Assembly (NCBI RefSeq): GCF_900199545.1
Contig: NZ_LT962671.1
Span: 414,355 to 478,354 of the forward strand
Source: Raoultibacter massiliensis
Lineage (GTDB): Bacteria; Actinomycetota; Coriobacteriia; Coriobacteriales; Eggerthellaceae
Reading direction: 5' to 3'
DNA: 64,000 nucleotides
Part shown: in pieces, positions 27,785 through 37,493 of the stretch
Numbering within the stretch: position 1 is the stretch's first letter
Layout: every line of letters begins with the position of its first letter
Translations under genes and position numbers: made by a program
The notes under the pieces: model-generated
What the model was told of the DNA's origin: nothing
The model's database searches: none
Seen by the model: the letters and a program-made list of their open reading frames with translations, nothing else

Positions 27785-28615
27785 ATGGGAGTCAAGCAAT
27801 ACAAGCCGACCAGTCCCGGCAGGCGCTTCCAGACGGTCTCGGATTTCGCCGAGATCACCTGCACCACGCCGGAAAAGTCGCTGTTGACGCCTCTGCCCAA
27901 GAAGGCAGGCCGCAACAACAACGGTCGCATCACCACCCGCCATCAGGGCGGCGGCGTGAAGCGCCGTTACCGTATCATCGATTTCAAGCGCAACAAGGAC
28001 GGGGTGCCCGCCAAGGTTGCGACCATCGAATACGACCCGAACCGCTCAGCGCGCATCGCCTTGCTCCATTACGCTGACGGCGAGAAGCGCTACATCCTTC
28101 ATCCGAAGGGTCTGCGCGTCGGCGATACCGTCATGAGCGGTGTCGATGCCGATATCAAGCCCGGCAACGCTCTGCCCTTGTCGGCGATCCCCGTGGGCAC
28201 GCTTGTCCACGCAGTTGAGCTTCAGCCCGGCCGCGGCGCCGCAATCGCGCGTTCCGCCGGCACGAGCATCCAGCTCATGGGCAAGGAAGGCGATTACGCC
28301 ATCCTCCGCATGCCCTCCTCCGAAATGCGTCGCGTTCTCGTGACCTGCCGCGCCACTGTCGGCGAGGTTGGAAACGCCGAGCACGGCAACATCAAGATCG
28401 GCAAGGCCGGCCGCAACCGCTGGAAGGGCATCCGCCCGAGCGTTCGCGGTACCGTTATGAACCCGGTCGACCATCCGCACGGCGGCGGCGAAGGCAAGAA
28501 CAAGTCCGCTGGTCGTCATCCGGTCACCCCGTGGGGCGTTCCTACCAAGGGCCATCGCACCCGCAATCCCAAGAAGGCTTCGAGCCGCTTGATCATCCGT
28601 CGGCGCAAGAAGTAG
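27785..28615 (+). CDS. rplB: 50S ribosomal protein L2
   Basis: A 276-residue L2 of normal length, with the peptidyl-transferase-region signature [13 protein letters not shown] near the C-terminus. It is the first gene after the promoter. In most bacteria L23 precedes it, so the operon here begins in the middle of the usual S10 order. Confidence 0.97.
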   Translation: MGVKQYKPTSPGRRFQTVSDFAEITCTTPEKSLLTPLPKKAGRNNNGRITTRHQGGGVKRRYRIIDFKRNKDGVPAKVATIEYDPNRSARIALLHYADGEKRYILHPKGLRVGDTVMSGVDADIKPGNALPLSAIPVGTLVHAVELQPGRGAAIARSAGTSIQLMGKEGDYAILRMPSSEMRRVLVTCRATVGEVGNAEHGNIKIGKAGRNRWKGIRPSVRGTVMNPVDHPHGGGEGKNKSAGRHPVTPWGVPTKGHRTRNPKKASSRLIIRRRKK

Positions 28616-28637
28616 CGCGAGCGCATAAGGAGTAGAT

Positions 28638-28910
28638 GTGAGTAGAAGTTTGAAAAAAGGTCCTTTCGTCGAACCGCGCCTTCTCGATCGCATTGAGGCG
28701 ATGAACGCGGCAGGCGAGAAGAACGTCATCAAGACCTGGTCTCGTGCCAGCACCATCTTCCCGGAAATGGTGGGCCACACCATCGCCGTGCACGATGGCC
28801 GCAAGCACGTGCCCGTATACGTAACCGAATCCATGGTTGGTCATAAGCTCGGGGAATTCGCGCCTTCGCGTACGTTCCGCGGCCACTCGGCCGACAAAGG
28901 CAAGCGATAG
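28638..28910 (+). CDS. rpsS: 30S ribosomal protein S19
   Basis: A 90-residue S19 ([14 protein letters not shown] start, [15 protein letters not shown] end). The start is GTG at 28638, with AAGGAG ten bases before; the ATG two bases earlier runs straight into a stop. Order L2-S19-L22 is standard. Confidence 0.96.
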   Translation: MSRSLKKGPFVEPRLLDRIEAMNAAGEKNVIKTWSRASTIFPEMVGHTIAVHDGRKHVPVYVTESMVGHKLGEFAPSRTFRGHSADKGKR

Positions 28911-28922
28911 GAGGACGCGAGC

Positions 28923-29264
28923 ATGGAAGCTAAAGCAGTATCGCGTTTCGTGCGCGTCTCGCCTCGCAAGGCCCGCATCGTCATCGATCAGATCCGCGGC
29001 AAGTCCGTTCCGGCAGCCCGCGAGATTCTCAAGTTCACCAACCGCGGCATTGCCGAGACGGTCGAGAAGACCCTCAACTCTGCCGTTGCCAACGCCGAGC
29101 ACAACCATCACGTGCGTGCCGAGTCGCTGGTAGTCAAGACCGCATTCGCCGACGAAGGCCCGACGCTCAAGCGCATTCGTCCGCGTGCAAAGGGCTCCGC
29201 TTCGCGCATCCGCAAGCGCACGAGCCATATCACCATCATCGTCGCAACACGAGAGGAGGCATAA
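28923..29264 (+). CDS. rplV: 50S ribosomal protein L22
   Basis: A 113-residue L22, standard length, with the [15 protein letters not shown] start and the tunnel-lining beta-hairpin near [15 protein letters not shown] precedes the ATG. Twelve bases follow S19. Confidence 0.96.
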   Translation: MEAKAVSRFVRVSPRKARIVIDQIRGKSVPAAREILKFTNRGIAETVEKTLNSAVANAEHNHHVRAESLVVKTAFADEGPTLKRIRPRAKGSASRIRKRTSHITIIVATREEA

Positions 29265-29269
29265 AGCAC

Positions 29270-29974
29270 ATGGGTCAGAAAGTCAGCCCCACCGGATTCC
29301 GTCTCGGCATTACCGAGGAGTGGCGCAGCCGCTGGTATTCGGATAAGGATTACGCGAAGAACCTGGAAAACGACCTGGCTATTCGCAAGTTCTTGAACAA
29401 GTATCTTTCCCGCGCCGCCGTCTCCAAAGTGGAAATCGAACGCGCCGGTGATAAGATCAAGGTCATCATCACCACGGCTCGCCCGGGCGTTGTGATCGGC
29501 AAGAAGGGTGCCGAGATCGACACTCTGCGCAAGAAGCTCGACAAGATCGCCAACGGCCCCGTTTCGGTCGAGGTCATCGAGGTCAAGCGCCCCGAACTCG
29601 ACGCCGTTCTCATCGCTCAGAGCGTTGCCGAGCAGCTCGAAGGCCGTGTGGCGTTCCGCCGCGCGATGCGCAAGGCCGTTCAATCCGCCCGCAAGAGCGG
29701 TGCCCAGGGCATCCGTATCCAGTGCGCAGGCCGTCTCGGCGGTGCCGAGATGAGCCGCCGCGAGTGGTATCGCGAAGGCCGCGTGCCGCTGCATACGCTG
29801 CGCGCCAAGATCGATTACGGTTTCGCCACCGCTGCCACCACCATGGGTTCCATCGGTGTGCAGGTGTGGGTTTACCACGGCGAAGTGCTCCCCGGCCAGA
29901 AGGCTCCCCAGCCCGCGCTCGAGGGAAGCTCTCGCCCCAACCGTTCCCGTCGCAACGAGAGGGGGGCAAAGTAA
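29270..29974 (+). CDS. rpsC: 30S ribosomal protein S3
   Basis: A 234-residue S3 with the KH-domain GKKG loop ([10 protein letters not shown]) and the C-terminal mRNA-helicase region ([14 protein letters not shown]). The C-terminal tail is basic. It starts five bases after L22 and its stop abuts L16. Confidence 0.96.
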   Translation: MGQKVSPTGFRLGITEEWRSRWYSDKDYAKNLENDLAIRKFLNKYLSRAAVSKVEIERAGDKIKVIITTARPGVVIGKKGAEIDTLRKKLDKIANGPVSVEVIEVKRPELDAVLIAQSVAEQLEGRVAFRRAMRKAVQSARKSGAQGIRIQCAGRLGGAEMSRREWYREGRVPLHTLRAKIDYGFATAATTMGSIGVQVWVYHGEVLPGQKAPQPALEGSSRPNRSRRNERGAK

Positions 29975-30397
29975 ATGCTCGTACCTAAGCGTGTCAAGCA
30001 CCGCAAGGTGCAGCGTGGTTCGATGAAGGGCAAGGCCAAGGGCGGCACCCGTTTGAACCACGGTTCCTACGGCATCCAGGCCCAAGAGGCTGCCTGGATC
30101 ACGAACCGCCAGATTGAGGCTGCCCGTATCGCCATGACCCGTCACATGAAGCGTGGCGGTAAAGTGTGGATCACGATCTTCCCCGACAAGCCCATTACGC
30201 AGAAGCCCGCAGAAACCCGCATGGGTTCCGGTAAGGGTAATCCCGAGGCTTGGGTAGCGGTTGTCAAACCCGGCCGCATCATGTTCGAGATCGACGGTGT
30301 TGATGAGGAGACCGCCAAAGAGGCGCTTCGTCTTGCCATCAACAAATTGCCCATCAAGTGCAAGATTGTTTCTCGCGAAACGGAAGGGCAGGCATAA
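29975..30397 (+). CDS. rplP: 50S ribosomal protein L16
   Basis: A 140-residue L16 ([15 protein letters not shown] start, [14 protein letters not shown] core). The ATG directly follows the S3 stop, with GAGAGGGGG upstream inside S3, indicating coupled translation. Confidence 0.96.
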   Translation: MLVPKRVKHRKVQRGSMKGKAKGGTRLNHGSYGIQAQEAAWITNRQIEAARIAMTRHMKRGGKVWITIFPDKPITQKPAETRMGSGKGNPEAWVAVVKPGRIMFEIDGVDEETAKEALRLAINKLPIKCKIVSRETEGQA

Positions 30398-30592
30398 ATG
30401 AAGGCAGCAGAGATTCGCGAGCTTTCGGCTGAAGATTTGCAGGCGAAGCTTAAAGAAGCACGCGCAGAGCTTTTCAATCTGCGTTTCCAGATGGCCACGA
30501 GCCAGCTTGACAATACCGCTCGCGTGAGTCAGGTCAAGAAGGACATCGCCCGCATCCAAACCGAGATGCGCGCCCGCGAGCTGAGCGCTTAA
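30398..30592 (+). CDS. rpmC: 50S ribosomal protein L29
   Basis: A 64-residue L29 with the two-helix pattern ending in [13 protein letters not shown]. Its ATG directly follows the L16 stop. Confidence 0.95.
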   Translation: MKAAEIRELSAEDLQAKLKEARAELFNLRFQMATSQLDNTARVSQVKKDIARIQTEMRARELSA

Positions 30593-30620
30593 GCGAACTG
30601 AAAGGTTAGGTAGAGAATAA

Positions 30621-30881
30621 ATGAGTGAAGAACGTAATTCTCGCAAGGTTCGCCAGGGCGTCGTCGTAAGCGCCGCAGGCGATAAAACCTGCGTTGTTCA
30701 GGTGAAGGAACGCAAGCCGCACCCTGTGTACGGCAAGATGATGACAAGCACGAAGAAGTTTCATGCCCATGACGAGGAAAACGCCGCAGGCGTTGGCGAC
30801 ACCGTCATGATCATGGAGACCAGGCCGCTGTCCAAGCTGAAGCGCTGGCGCCTGCTCAAGATCGTGGAAAAGGCCAAATAG
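30621..30881 (+). CDS. rpsQ: 30S ribosomal protein S17
   Basis: An 86-residue S17: [16 protein letters not shown] start, [13 protein letters not shown] middle and [14 protein letters not shown] end. Standard length and order. Confidence 0.95.
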   Translation: MSEERNSRKVRQGVVVSAAGDKTCVVQVKERKPHPVYGKMMTSTKKFHAHDEENAAGVGDTVMIMETRPLSKLKRWRLLKIVEKAK

Positions 30882-30930
30882 TCTGCTTGTCCGCATTCAG
30901 ACTATACGAGATGAAAGTTAGGTTACAGCA

Positions 30931-31299
30931 ATGATTCAGATGCAAACCATGCTCGCAGTGGCCGATAACTCCGGCGCTCGCAAGGTGCAGTGCATCAAGG
31001 TCCTCGGCGGCTCGAAGCGCCGCTATGCAGGGCTCGGCGATGTCATCATCTGCAGCGTTAAGGAAGCGGCGCCTAACGGCAACGTGAAGAAGGGCGAAGT
31101 CGTCCGCTGCGTGGTCGTGCGCGTGAAGAAGGAAGTCCGTCGCTCGGACGGCAGCTACATCAAGTTCGATCAGAACGCTGCCGTGCTTATCGACAACAAC
31201 GGCGCACCGAAGGGCACCCGTATTTTCGGGCCTGTCGCCCGCGAGCTGCGTGACAAGAAGTACATGAAGATCGTGTCCCTGGCACCGGAAACGCTGTAA
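30931..31299 (+). CDS. rplN: 50S ribosomal protein L14
   Basis: A 122-residue L14, exact usual length, with [16 protein letters not shown] and the final [21 protein letters not shown]. Confidence 0.96.
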   Translation: MIQMQTMLAVADNSGARKVQCIKVLGGSKRRYAGLGDVIICSVKEAAPNGNVKKGEVVRCVVVRVKKEVRRSDGSYIKFDQNAAVLIDNNGAPKGTRIFGPVARELRDKKYMKIVSLAPETL

Positions 31300-31313
31300 G
31301 GGGGTATACGCAA

Positions 31314-31634
31314 ATGGCAAAGATGAACATCAAGAAGGGCGATAAGGTCAAGGTCCTGACCGGCAAGGATAAGGGCAAGGAGTCCGTCGTCCTGCGCGCG
31401 CTGCCCGAGAAGGAGCGCGTGGTCGTCGAGAAGGTCAACGTCGTCAAGAAGGCGCTTCGCCCGACTCAGCAGAATCCTCAGGGCGGCATCTCGAGCGTCG
31501 AGGCTCCGATCCACGTTTCCAACGTTGCGATCGTGTGCCCCGAGTGCAAGCAGGCCACCCGTATCGCGATCAAGCGCGAAGATGGCAAGAAGGTCCGTTA
31601 CTGCAAGAAGTGCGGCAAAGCCATCGACAAGTAA
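31314..31634 (+). CDS. rplX: 50S ribosomal protein L24 with C-terminal zinc ribbon
   Basis: A 106-residue L24. The KOW segment lies at the N-terminus ([16 protein letters not shown]). The C-terminus has CPEC and CKKC 20-odd residues apart, an apparent zinc ribbon which Escherichia coli L24 lacks. The order is standard. Confidence 0.95.
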   Translation: MAKMNIKKGDKVKVLTGKDKGKESVVLRALPEKERVVVEKVNVVKKALRPTQQNPQGGISSVEAPIHVSNVAIVCPECKQATRIAIKREDGKKVRYCKKCGKAIDK

Positions 31635-31646
31635 GGAATCGACCAG

Positions 31647-31707
31647 AAGCCCGGGCATTCGGGCTTTCGGTTTAGGTACACGCAAGCATGACCCCCGCCA
31701 GCGGGGG
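31647..31707 (+). promoter_or_regulatory. Two hairpins in the L24-L5 gap
   Basis: AAGCCCG/CGGGCTT (31647-31666) and CCCCCGC/GCGGGGG (31692-31707) lie in a 124-base gap, long for this operon. Neither has a T-run. They could set partial termination, processing or a ribosomal-protein binding site. Confidence 0.45.
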
Positions 31708-31758
31708 ACGCAGGGTCGGAAATCCTGTGTTTAATTCATCGAAGAGAGGTTACACAAC

Positions 31759-32304
31759 ATGGCTATTCCTCGTTTGAAGGAGCAGTACAACACCGAGATC
31801 GTGCCGGCGCTCGAAAAAGAGCTCGGCGTCGATAACGTCAACAAGGTTCCGCGTCTCGAGAAGATCGTCGTGAACATGGGCGTCGGTGCCGCTTCCAACG
31901 ATTCGAAATTGCTTGATGCGGCTATGGCCGACCTGCGCACCATCACGGGTCAGCAGCCCGCCATCACGCGCGCCAAGAAGTCCATCGCGGGTTTCCATGT
32001 GCGCGAAGGTCAGCCCATCGGCTGCAAGGTCACGCTGCGCGGCGACCGCATGTGGGAGTTTTTGGATCGCCTTCTGGCGACGGCGCTTCCTCGCGTCCGC
32101 GACTTCCGCGGCATTCCGACGACGAGCTTCGACGGCCGCGGCAACTACACGCTCGGCATCACCGAGCAGCTGATCTTCTCGGAGATCGAATACGACAAAG
32201 TCGATCGTACGCGCGGCATGGACATCACGTTCGTGACCACCGCCGAGGATAACGAGAGTGCCTTCGCGCTGTTCAAAGCGCTTGGCTTCCCGTTCAAGAA
32301 TTAG
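31759..32304 (+). CDS. rplE: 50S ribosomal protein L5
   Basis: A 181-residue L5 with [14 protein letters not shown] near the start, GCKVTLRG in the middle and [11 protein letters not shown] near the end. Standard length and order. Confidence 0.96.
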   Translation: MAIPRLKEQYNTEIVPALEKELGVDNVNKVPRLEKIVVNMGVGAASNDSKLLDAAMADLRTITGQQPAITRAKKSIAGFHVREGQPIGCKVTLRGDRMWEFLDRLLATALPRVRDFRGIPTTSFDGRGNYTLGITEQLIFSEIEYDKVDRTRGMDITFVTTAEDNESAFALFKALGFPFKN

Positions 32305-32354
32305 GAACCAGAACTCGAATGCCATCGAGTTGGTTATAGGAAAGAAGGAATTGC

Positions 32355-32540
32355 ATGGCTAAGAAATCGATGATCGCCAAAGCTAAGCGCGAGCCGAAGT
32401 TTTCGACGCGCCAGCACAATCGCTGCACTCGCTGTGGTCGCCCGCGTGCGTACTACCGCAAGTTCGGTCTGTGCCGCGTCTGCCTTCGCGAGCTTGCGAA
32501 CAAGGGCGAACTTCCCGGCGTGACCAAGTCTTCTTGGTAG
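32355..32540 (+). CDS. rpsN: 30S ribosomal protein S14, zinc type
   Basis: A 61-residue S14 of the short zinc-binding kind (sometimes rpsZ), with CTRCGRPRA and CRVC supplying four cysteines. Standard position between L5 and S8. Confidence 0.95.
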   Translation: MAKKSMIAKAKREPKFSTRQHNRCTRCGRPRAYYRKFGLCRVCLRELANKGELPGVTKSSW

Positions 32541-32650
32541 GACCTCGAGACTTTATTCGGTACGCAACGGGTGTGCCGTCGGTATAGGCGGAGGCGCTAC
32601 GGGCGCCGACGAACCGGACCCCCGGCTCATCACGAACCAAAGGAGAAACA

Positions 32651-33049
32651 ATGAGCATGAACGACCCCATTGCAGATATGCTTACGCGCGTGCGTAACGC
32701 AAACTCTGCAAGCAAGCCGACGGTTTCCATGCCGTCGAGCAAGAAGCTTATCGAGATCGCCCGCATCATGCAGGAAGAGGGCTACATCGTGGGCTACGAG
32801 ATCGAGAAGGGCGAACCCCGCGATACTCTCGAGATCACGTTGAAGTACGGCGATAAGAAAAGCAAGACGATCCGCGGCTTGAAGCGCATCTCGAAGCCCG
32901 GTCTGCGCATCTACGCCGGCAAAGACGAGCTGCCCCGCGTTCTCGGAGGCCTCGGTACGGCTATCATCTCGACGAGCCACGGCGTCATGACCGACCGCGA
33001 TGCCCGCAAAGCAGGCGTGGGCGGCGAAGTCATCGCCTACATCTGGTAG
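32651..33049 (+). CDS. rpsH: 30S ribosomal protein S8
   Basis: A 132-residue S8 ([13 protein letters not shown] start, [14 protein letters not shown] end). AAAGGAG precedes the ATG at 32651; a second in-frame ATG lies two codons on. In E. coli S8 binds its own operon mRNA near L5 to repress it. Confidence 0.95.
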   Translation: MSMNDPIADMLTRVRNANSASKPTVSMPSSKKLIEIARIMQEEGYIVGYEIEKGEPRDTLEITLKYGDKKSKTIRGLKRISKPGLRIYAGKDELPRVLGGLGTAIISTSHGVMTDRDARKAGVGGEVIAYIW

Positions 33050-33068
33050 GAAAGGAAGGGATTTAGAT

Positions 33069-33611
33069 ATGTCTCGTATCGGCAAACAACCCATCGCCGT
33101 TCCTGCTGGCGTCGAGGTCAAAATCGACGGATCCACCGTTTCGGTCAAGGGTGCGAAGGGCGAGCTGTCCCGCACGCTTCCCGAAATGATGATCATCAAG
33201 CAAGAAGGCGACGAAATCATCGTCGAGCGTCCGGACGACAGCCGCGAAGCCAAGAGCTTGCACGGCCTCACCCGTACGCTTGTCAGCAACATGGTCGAGG
33301 GCGTGTCCACCGGCTTCAAGAAGAAGCTCGAGCTTGTCGGCGTCGGTTATCGCGCCGCGCTCAAGGGCACCGATCTCGAAATGCAGCTCGGTTATTCTCA
33401 CCCGGTTCTGGTCAAGGCTCCCGAGGGCATCACCTTCGAAGTTCCCAGCCAGACCGAAATCATCGTTTCCGGTCCCAGCAAAGAAGCAGTGGGCCAGGTT
33501 GCGGCGAACATTCGCAAGTGGCGCAAGCCCGAGCCGTACAAGGGCAAGGGTATTCGCTACGAGGGCGAACGTGTCCGTCGTAAGCTCGGCAAAGCTGCCA
33601 AGTCCGATTAA
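33069..33611 (+). CDS. rplF: 50S ribosomal protein L6
   Basis: A 180-residue L6 starting [14 protein letters not shown], with the C-terminal signature [15 protein letters not shown]. The start at 33069 is preferred to an ATG at 33000 inside S8, since AAAGGAAGGG precedes it and the protein then matches the family. Confidence 0.96.
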   Translation: MSRIGKQPIAVPAGVEVKIDGSTVSVKGAKGELSRTLPEMMIIKQEGDEIIVERPDDSREAKSLHGLTRTLVSNMVEGVSTGFKKKLELVGVGYRAALKGTDLEMQLGYSHPVLVKAPEGITFEVPSQTEIIVSGPSKEAVGQVAANIRKWRKPEPYKGKGIRYEGERVRRKLGKAAKSD

Positions 33612-33655
33612 TCGCGATCACCGTAGCTGAGAAAAAGGACTGAAGGGAAACTATC

Positions 33656-34024
33656 ATGAAGAAACTTAAAGCAAAGCAAGCCGGGCTGCGTCGCCGCCAC
33701 ACCCGCGTCCGCGGGAAGATCTCCGGAACGCCCGCCCGTCCGCGCCTGTGCATCACGCGCAGCAATTCGAATATGTACGCTCAGGTTATCGACGACGTTG
33801 CAGGAAAGACCATCTGCGCGGTGTCCACGCTCGGCCCTGACTTCAAGGCGACCGAGAAAAGCGGCGCGACCGTCGAGGGAGCTTCTGTTCTCGGAAGCCT
33901 GATCGGCAAGAAAGCGATAGAGTCCGGGGTCACGGAAGTTGTTTTCGACCGTGGCGGAAACCTGTATCATGGGCGCATCAAGGCCGTTGCCGACGGTGCC
34001 CGTGAAGCCGGCCTGAAATTTTAG
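33656..34024 (+). CDS. rplR: 50S ribosomal protein L18
   Basis: A 122-residue L18: [19 protein letters not shown] start and [19 protein letters not shown] end, with the 5S rRNA-binding basic N-terminus. Confidence 0.95.
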   Translation: MKKLKAKQAGLRRRHTRVRGKISGTPARPRLCITRSNSNMYAQVIDDVAGKTICAVSTLGPDFKATEKSGATVEGASVLGSLIGKKAIESGVTEVVFDRGGNLYHGRIKAVADGAREAGLKF

Positions 34025-34040
34025 AAGGGGTTAGAAGCTT

Positions 34041-34571
34041 ATGGCTCGTAAACAGCAAGATAACCAGGCAGCGGTTCCTGAGCTTCAGGAACGCGTGGTC
34101 TACATCAACCGCGTTTCCAAGGTTGTCAAAGGTGGCCGTCGTTTCGCCCTGACTGCACTCGTGGTCGTCGGCGATGGCAACGGTCGCGTGGGCGTCGGCA
34201 TGGGCAAGTCCCAGGAAGTGCCGATCGCCATCAAGAAGGGTGTCGAAGACGCCAAGAAGAACATGTTCACCGTGCCTCTGACCGCCGAGAAGACGCTTCC
34301 GCATGATATTCTCGGCGAATACGGCGCAGGTCGCGTGCTCATCAAGCCTGCGACTCCCGGTACCGGCGTTATCGCCGGCGGCCCGGTCCGCGCCATCATG
34401 GAGCTCGCCGGCGTGACCGACGTGCTCACCAAGTCGCTCGGCACCAACAATGCTATGAACATCGTGAAGGCTGCCGCCGAGGGTCTCAAGAACATGGAGA
34501 GTCCCGAAGAGGTTGCCAAGCGCCGTGGCATTTCGGTCGGCCAGATTTATGGCTGGAAGGAGAAGAAGTAA
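34041..34571 (+). CDS. rpsE: 30S ribosomal protein S5
   Basis: A 176-residue S5 with [21 protein letters not shown] (signature split here) and [17 protein letters not shown]. Standard length; two bases separate it from L30. Confidence 0.96.
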   Translation: MARKQQDNQAAVPELQERVVYINRVSKVVKGGRRFALTALVVVGDGNGRVGVGMGKSQEVPIAIKKGVEDAKKNMFTVPLTAEKTLPHDILGEYGAGRVLIKPATPGTGVIAGGPVRAIMELAGVTDVLTKSLGTNNAMNIVKAAAEGLKNMESPEEVAKRRGISVGQIYGWKEKK

Positions 34572-34573
34572 CC

Positions 34574-34759
34574 ATGGCAGAGAAGACTCTTCGCGTTAAG
34601 CAGGTCAAAAGCGCAATCGCGTGTCCGGCCGATCAGGGTAAAACCCTGAAGGCGCTCGGACTCGGCAAGATCGGCCGTACGGTCGAGCAGGTGGACAACC
34701 CCTGCGTGCGCGGCATGATCTTCAAGGTTAAGCATCTCGTAGAAGTCGAAGAAGCCTAA
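34574..34759 (+). CDS. rpmD: 50S ribosomal protein L30
   Basis: A 61-residue L30 with [17 protein letters not shown]. Its last codons and stop form the left arm of a terminator-like hairpin, so expression of downstream L15 and secY may be attenuated here. Confidence 0.95.
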   Translation: MAEKTLRVKQVKSAIACPADQGKTLKALGLGKIGRTVEQVDNPCVRGMIFKVKHLVEVEEA

Positions 34760-34777
34760 ACGGCTTCTTCGTTTTCC
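34748..34777 (+). terminator. Terminator-like hairpin spanning the L30 stop codon
   Basis: GAAGAAGCC (34748-34756) pairs perfectly with GGCTTCTTC (34762-34770), with TAAAC as loop carrying the stop codon, and GTTTTCC follows. It sits inside the ribosomal operon, so it is more likely an attenuator than a full stop. A translating ribosome at the stop codon would cover it. Confidence 0.65.
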
Positions 34778-34887
34778 GTATATACTGCTCGATTGAGAAT
34801 AGTATATACTTACCCGGAAGTTTGCTGGCGGCGAGCTGCCAGCATCGGGCATGGGCCCGATACAGCGAATATAAAGGAGAACTACCA
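34778..34887 (+). promoter_or_regulatory. Structured leader before L15
   Basis: The gap between L30 and L15 contains a perfect 9-base inverted repeat GTATATACT/AGTATATAC (34778-34786, 34801-34809), then GCTGGC/GCCAGC and an ATCGGGC/GCCCGAT stem just before the ribosome site AAGGAGAA. Either a regulatory RNA structure or an internal promoter region with TATACT-like -10 boxes. Confidence 0.5.
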
Positions 34888-35337
34888 ATGGAACTGAAAG
34901 ATCTCGTACCCGCAGAAGGATCCAAGAAGGCCCGCAAGCGCGTTGGCCGCGGCCCCGCATCGGGCACCGGCAAGACCGCAGGCCGCGGATATAATGGTCA
35001 GAAGTCCCGCGCGGGCGGCGGTAAGGGCACAGGATTCGAGGGCGGCCAGACCCCCTTGGCGCGTCGTCTTCCCAAGCTCCCCGGTTTCCGCAACATCAAC
35101 CGCGTCGAGTACGTGCCGGTCAATGTCAGCCGTCTCGATGCGTATTTCGAGGCAGGGGAGACCGTCGATGGCGACAGCCTGAAGGCGAAGGGCATCATCA
35201 AGCACTCCGATGCGCTCGTCAAGGTTCTCGGCGACGGCGAGATCACCAAGTCTTTGACCGTGAAGGTTGATAAGGTTTCTGCTTCGGCGAAAGCAAAGAT
35301 CGAGGCAGCCGGAGGAAAGGTTGAAGAGCCTTGCTAA
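34888..35337 (+). CDS. rplO: 50S ribosomal protein L15
   Basis: A 149-residue L15: [18 protein letters not shown] start, [15 protein letters not shown] middle. The ATG at 34888 follows AAGGAG. Its stop overlaps the start of secY. Confidence 0.96.
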   Translation: MELKDLVPAEGSKKARKRVGRGPASGTGKTAGRGYNGQKSRAGGGKGTGFEGGQTPLARRLPKLPGFRNINRVEYVPVNVSRLDAYFEAGETVDGDSLKAKGIIKHSDALVKVLGDGEITKSLTVKVDKVSASAKAKIEAAGGKVEEPC

Positions 35338-36611
35338 GCTCAATTGTTGATGCATTCAAGGTCCCGGAGCTGCGGAAGAAGATTCTCTTCACGCTTGCCA
35401 TCCTTGCCCTGTATCGCTTCGGGGCGTACGTTCCGGTGCCGGGCATTCCGTTCAACGAGTTCGCCAGCTCCTTTCAGGATGCCGGCGTTTCGATGACGAT
35501 GCTCGACCTGTTCACCGGCGGCGCTCTCTCGAACTTCTCGGTGTTCTCGCTCGGCATCATGCCCTACATCACCGCATCGATCATCATGCAGCTGATGCAG
35601 GGCGTTATCCCGGCCGTCGGGCGTTGGGCGAAGGAAGGCGATTCGGGCCGTAAGAAGATCACTCAGGTCACGCGTTATCTGACGCTTGGCCTTGGTCTGA
35701 TCAACGCGATCGGCTACCTCTTCCTGTTCAAGTCGCCGCAGTACGGCGTCGTGTTCTCGACCGAGGTTCCCGAGCTCCTGACCGACATCCTCGTGGTGTT
35801 CACGCTGGTTGCCGGCACGGCCTTCATCATGTGGATGGGCGAGCTCATCACGCAGCGGGGCATCGGCAACGGCATGTCGCTCATCATCTTCGTGAGCATC
35901 GTAAGCCGCGTCCCGTCTGCCATCTTCTCGTCGATCAACCTGCAGGCCGATATGGGGATGGGCATTGCGATAACCGCGCTCATCGTGGTCGTCGTGCTTG
36001 TCTGCATACCGCTCATCATCTTCGTCGAGCGTGCCCAGCGGCGCATTCCCGTTAACTACGCCAAGCGCATCCAGGGCCGCAAGATGATGGGTGGGCAGTC
36101 CACCTACATCCCGCTCAAGGTGAACGCTGCGGGCGTTATCCCGATCATCTTCGCAAGCTGCCTGATCTATTTCCCGGCTCAGATCGCCGCGCTGTTCAAC
36201 GTCGAATGGCTCACGGGTTTCGCCAATGCGATCTCGACCGGTTGGGTCAACTGGATCATCACGCTCGTTCTGATCGTCTTCTTCGCGTACTTCTACACCT
36301 CGATGGTGTTCAATCCCGAAGAGACGGCCGATAACCTGCGCAAGCAGGGCGGGTTCGTGCCAGGAGTGCGTCCTGGATCGGCCACGGTGCAGTACATCAA
36401 GAACGTGATCAACCGCGTAACGCTGCCAGGCGGCATCTTCATCGCGCTGATCGCGGTTGTGCCGAGCATCATCTTCTTCTTCACGGGCAACCAGCTCATC
36501 CAGGCGTTCGGCGGCACTTCGATCCTCATCATGATCGGCGTTGCCCTCGACACCATGAGCAAGATCGAATCCCAGCTGAAGATGCACAACTACGACGGAT
36601 TTTTCAAATAA
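35331..36611 (+). CDS. secY: Preprotein translocase subunit SecY
   Basis: A 426-residue protein of ten membrane segments forming the channel of the SecYEG translocon. It starts with TTG at 35331 and overlaps the end of L15 by seven bases; GGAGG lies inside L15. Signatures seen: [15 protein letters not shown] segment after helix 1, NGMSLIIF, and the cytoplasmic loop [20 protein letters not shown] (split from neighbours). It ends in a typical short C-terminal tail. A strong terminator follows, so the operon ends here rather than continuing into adk and map. Confidence 0.96.
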   Translation: MLSSIVDAFKVPELRKKILFTLAILALYRFGAYVPVPGIPFNEFASSFQDAGVSMTMLDLFTGGALSNFSVFSLGIMPYITASIIMQLMQGVIPAVGRWAKEGDSGRKKITQVTRYLTLGLGLINAIGYLFLFKSPQYGVVFSTEVPELLTDILVVFTLVAGTAFIMWMGELITQRGIGNGMSLIIFVSIVSRVPSAIFSSINLQADMGMGIAITALIVVVVLVCIPLIIFVERAQRRIPVNYAKRIQGRKMMGGQSTYIPLKVNAAGVIPIIFASCLIYFPAQIAALFNVEWLTGFANAISTGWVNWIITLVLIVFFAYFYTSMVFNPEETADNLRKQGGFVPGVRPGSATVQYIKNVINRVTLPGGIFIALIAVVPSIIFFFTGNQLIQAFGGTSILIMIGVALDTMSKIESQLKMHNYDGFFK

Positions 36612-36630
36612 AGCATATTGCAAACGGAAG

Positions 36631-36661
36631 GCCCTGGTCAAAATGCTGACCAGGGCTTTTT
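36631..36661 (+). terminator. Rho-independent terminator of the ribosomal-secY operon
   Basis: GCCCTGGTCA pairs with TGACCAGGGC around AAATGC, followed by TTTTT. Located 19 bases after the secY stop. Confidence 0.92.
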
Positions 36662-36723
36662 CATCCGTTTTGACCCGTCGTGTACAAGATTCGCACAAAT
36701 TCACGCGTTTTGCTATTGCGTAT

Positions 36724-36756
36724 GCCCCGCTCAGAGCATTGATCGGGGCGTTTTTG
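36724..36756 (+). terminator. Second terminator in the secY-adk gap
   Basis: GCCCCG pairs with CGGGGC, followed by GTTTTTG. It lies 65 bases past the secY terminator with no gene between. It may back up the first, or end a short RNA transcribed from this gap. Confidence 0.6.
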
Positions 36757-36911
36757 CATTCCGAGATGCTTTTCTTTGCGAAGGCGTTCTAAAGCGGCAG
36801 TCGCGGAAGATCTTTTCGCACGAAATTCCCAAGCGGCGGCTCCGGAAAGGCTTCTCAGGTGAAGAGTCCTTGGAGGCGGCAGTTATGTAAGAGATTTCTA
36901 TCATGAAAAGA

Positions 36912-37082
36912 CCCCGAAAATGGCGGTCAAGGCAAGCTTCTGTAGTCATTTGGCGTCGTAGGCGGTCACTCGTGGTGCTATCTGATAGCGTTGACAGGTG
37001 TTTCTCCTGTTCACGGAAATGAAATAAGTTACTAACAGGGCGTAATTCTGACAGAAGCTTGCCTTGACCGCCATTTTCGGGG
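36912..37082. repeat. MITE-like inverted-repeat element, copy 1
   Basis: A perfect 32-base terminal inverted repeat (36912-36943 and 37051-37082; left arm begins CCCCGAAAATGGCGG) encloses about 107 bases. Looser inverted similarity extends outward to TGTAAG at 36886 and CTTACA at 37108. No open frame inside. The same arms and an internal AAATAAGTTAC core recur at 62581-62741, so it is a dispersed element and not just a terminator. Confidence 0.85.
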
Positions 37083-37104
37083 CGATTTTCGCAAGGGAAC
37101 TCCT

Positions 37105-37136
37105 TACACAGCACTCTTGATACACAGCACTCTTGA
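37105..37136. repeat. Tandem duplication of TACACAGCACTCTTGA
   Basis: Two adjacent identical 16-base copies at the right edge of the inverted-repeat element. Could be a duplication made on insertion or slippage. Confidence 0.75.
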
Positions 37137-37493
37137 GGCGCCGTTGTGCGCAGTTCGGCCGATGCGACACCGTTGCAATCCGGCATCTCCTACCGTACGA
37201 TCCGCGGCGCTCTGCCGCAGCCTCGCGTCGTCTGCCACGTGTTCTGCGCCACGTCCGGTGGGCAAGCGGGCGACGGCCGCAGCCGCCCGCATCCGATGCC
37301 GCCGTCCGCCATCTGCGTTGACGCGCAGCTTCGGGATGTCGTTCGAGTGTGCGAAAGGAATTCAAACGACGGTTCTCAACGCGCCGTCAGCGAGTGATAA
37401 TGAGCTCTTATGCTGCGAATCTTTTAAAAAAGCCGTCATGCACGTGCTGCTTTGCTACAATACGGTGATCGTTGTGAGCGAAAGGATTTGAAC

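Larger units (their letters stand above)
36662..37493. other. Gene-free secY-adk gap with repeats
   Basis: About 830 bases. It holds a second terminator, the inverted-repeat element at 36912-37082, a tandem 16-base duplication at 37105-37136, and otherwise no credible gene. In most bacteria secY and adk are adjacent. Confidence 0.6.

Noticed and set aside
36912..37082. Reading the long inverted repeat as a plain bidirectional terminator.
   Set aside because: The loop of about 107 bases is too large, and the core and flanks are shared with a second copy 25 kb away.
37117..37491. Overlapping open frames on both strands between the repeat element and adk.
   Set aside because: Basic low-complexity translations typical of non-coding high-GC DNA, no start signals.
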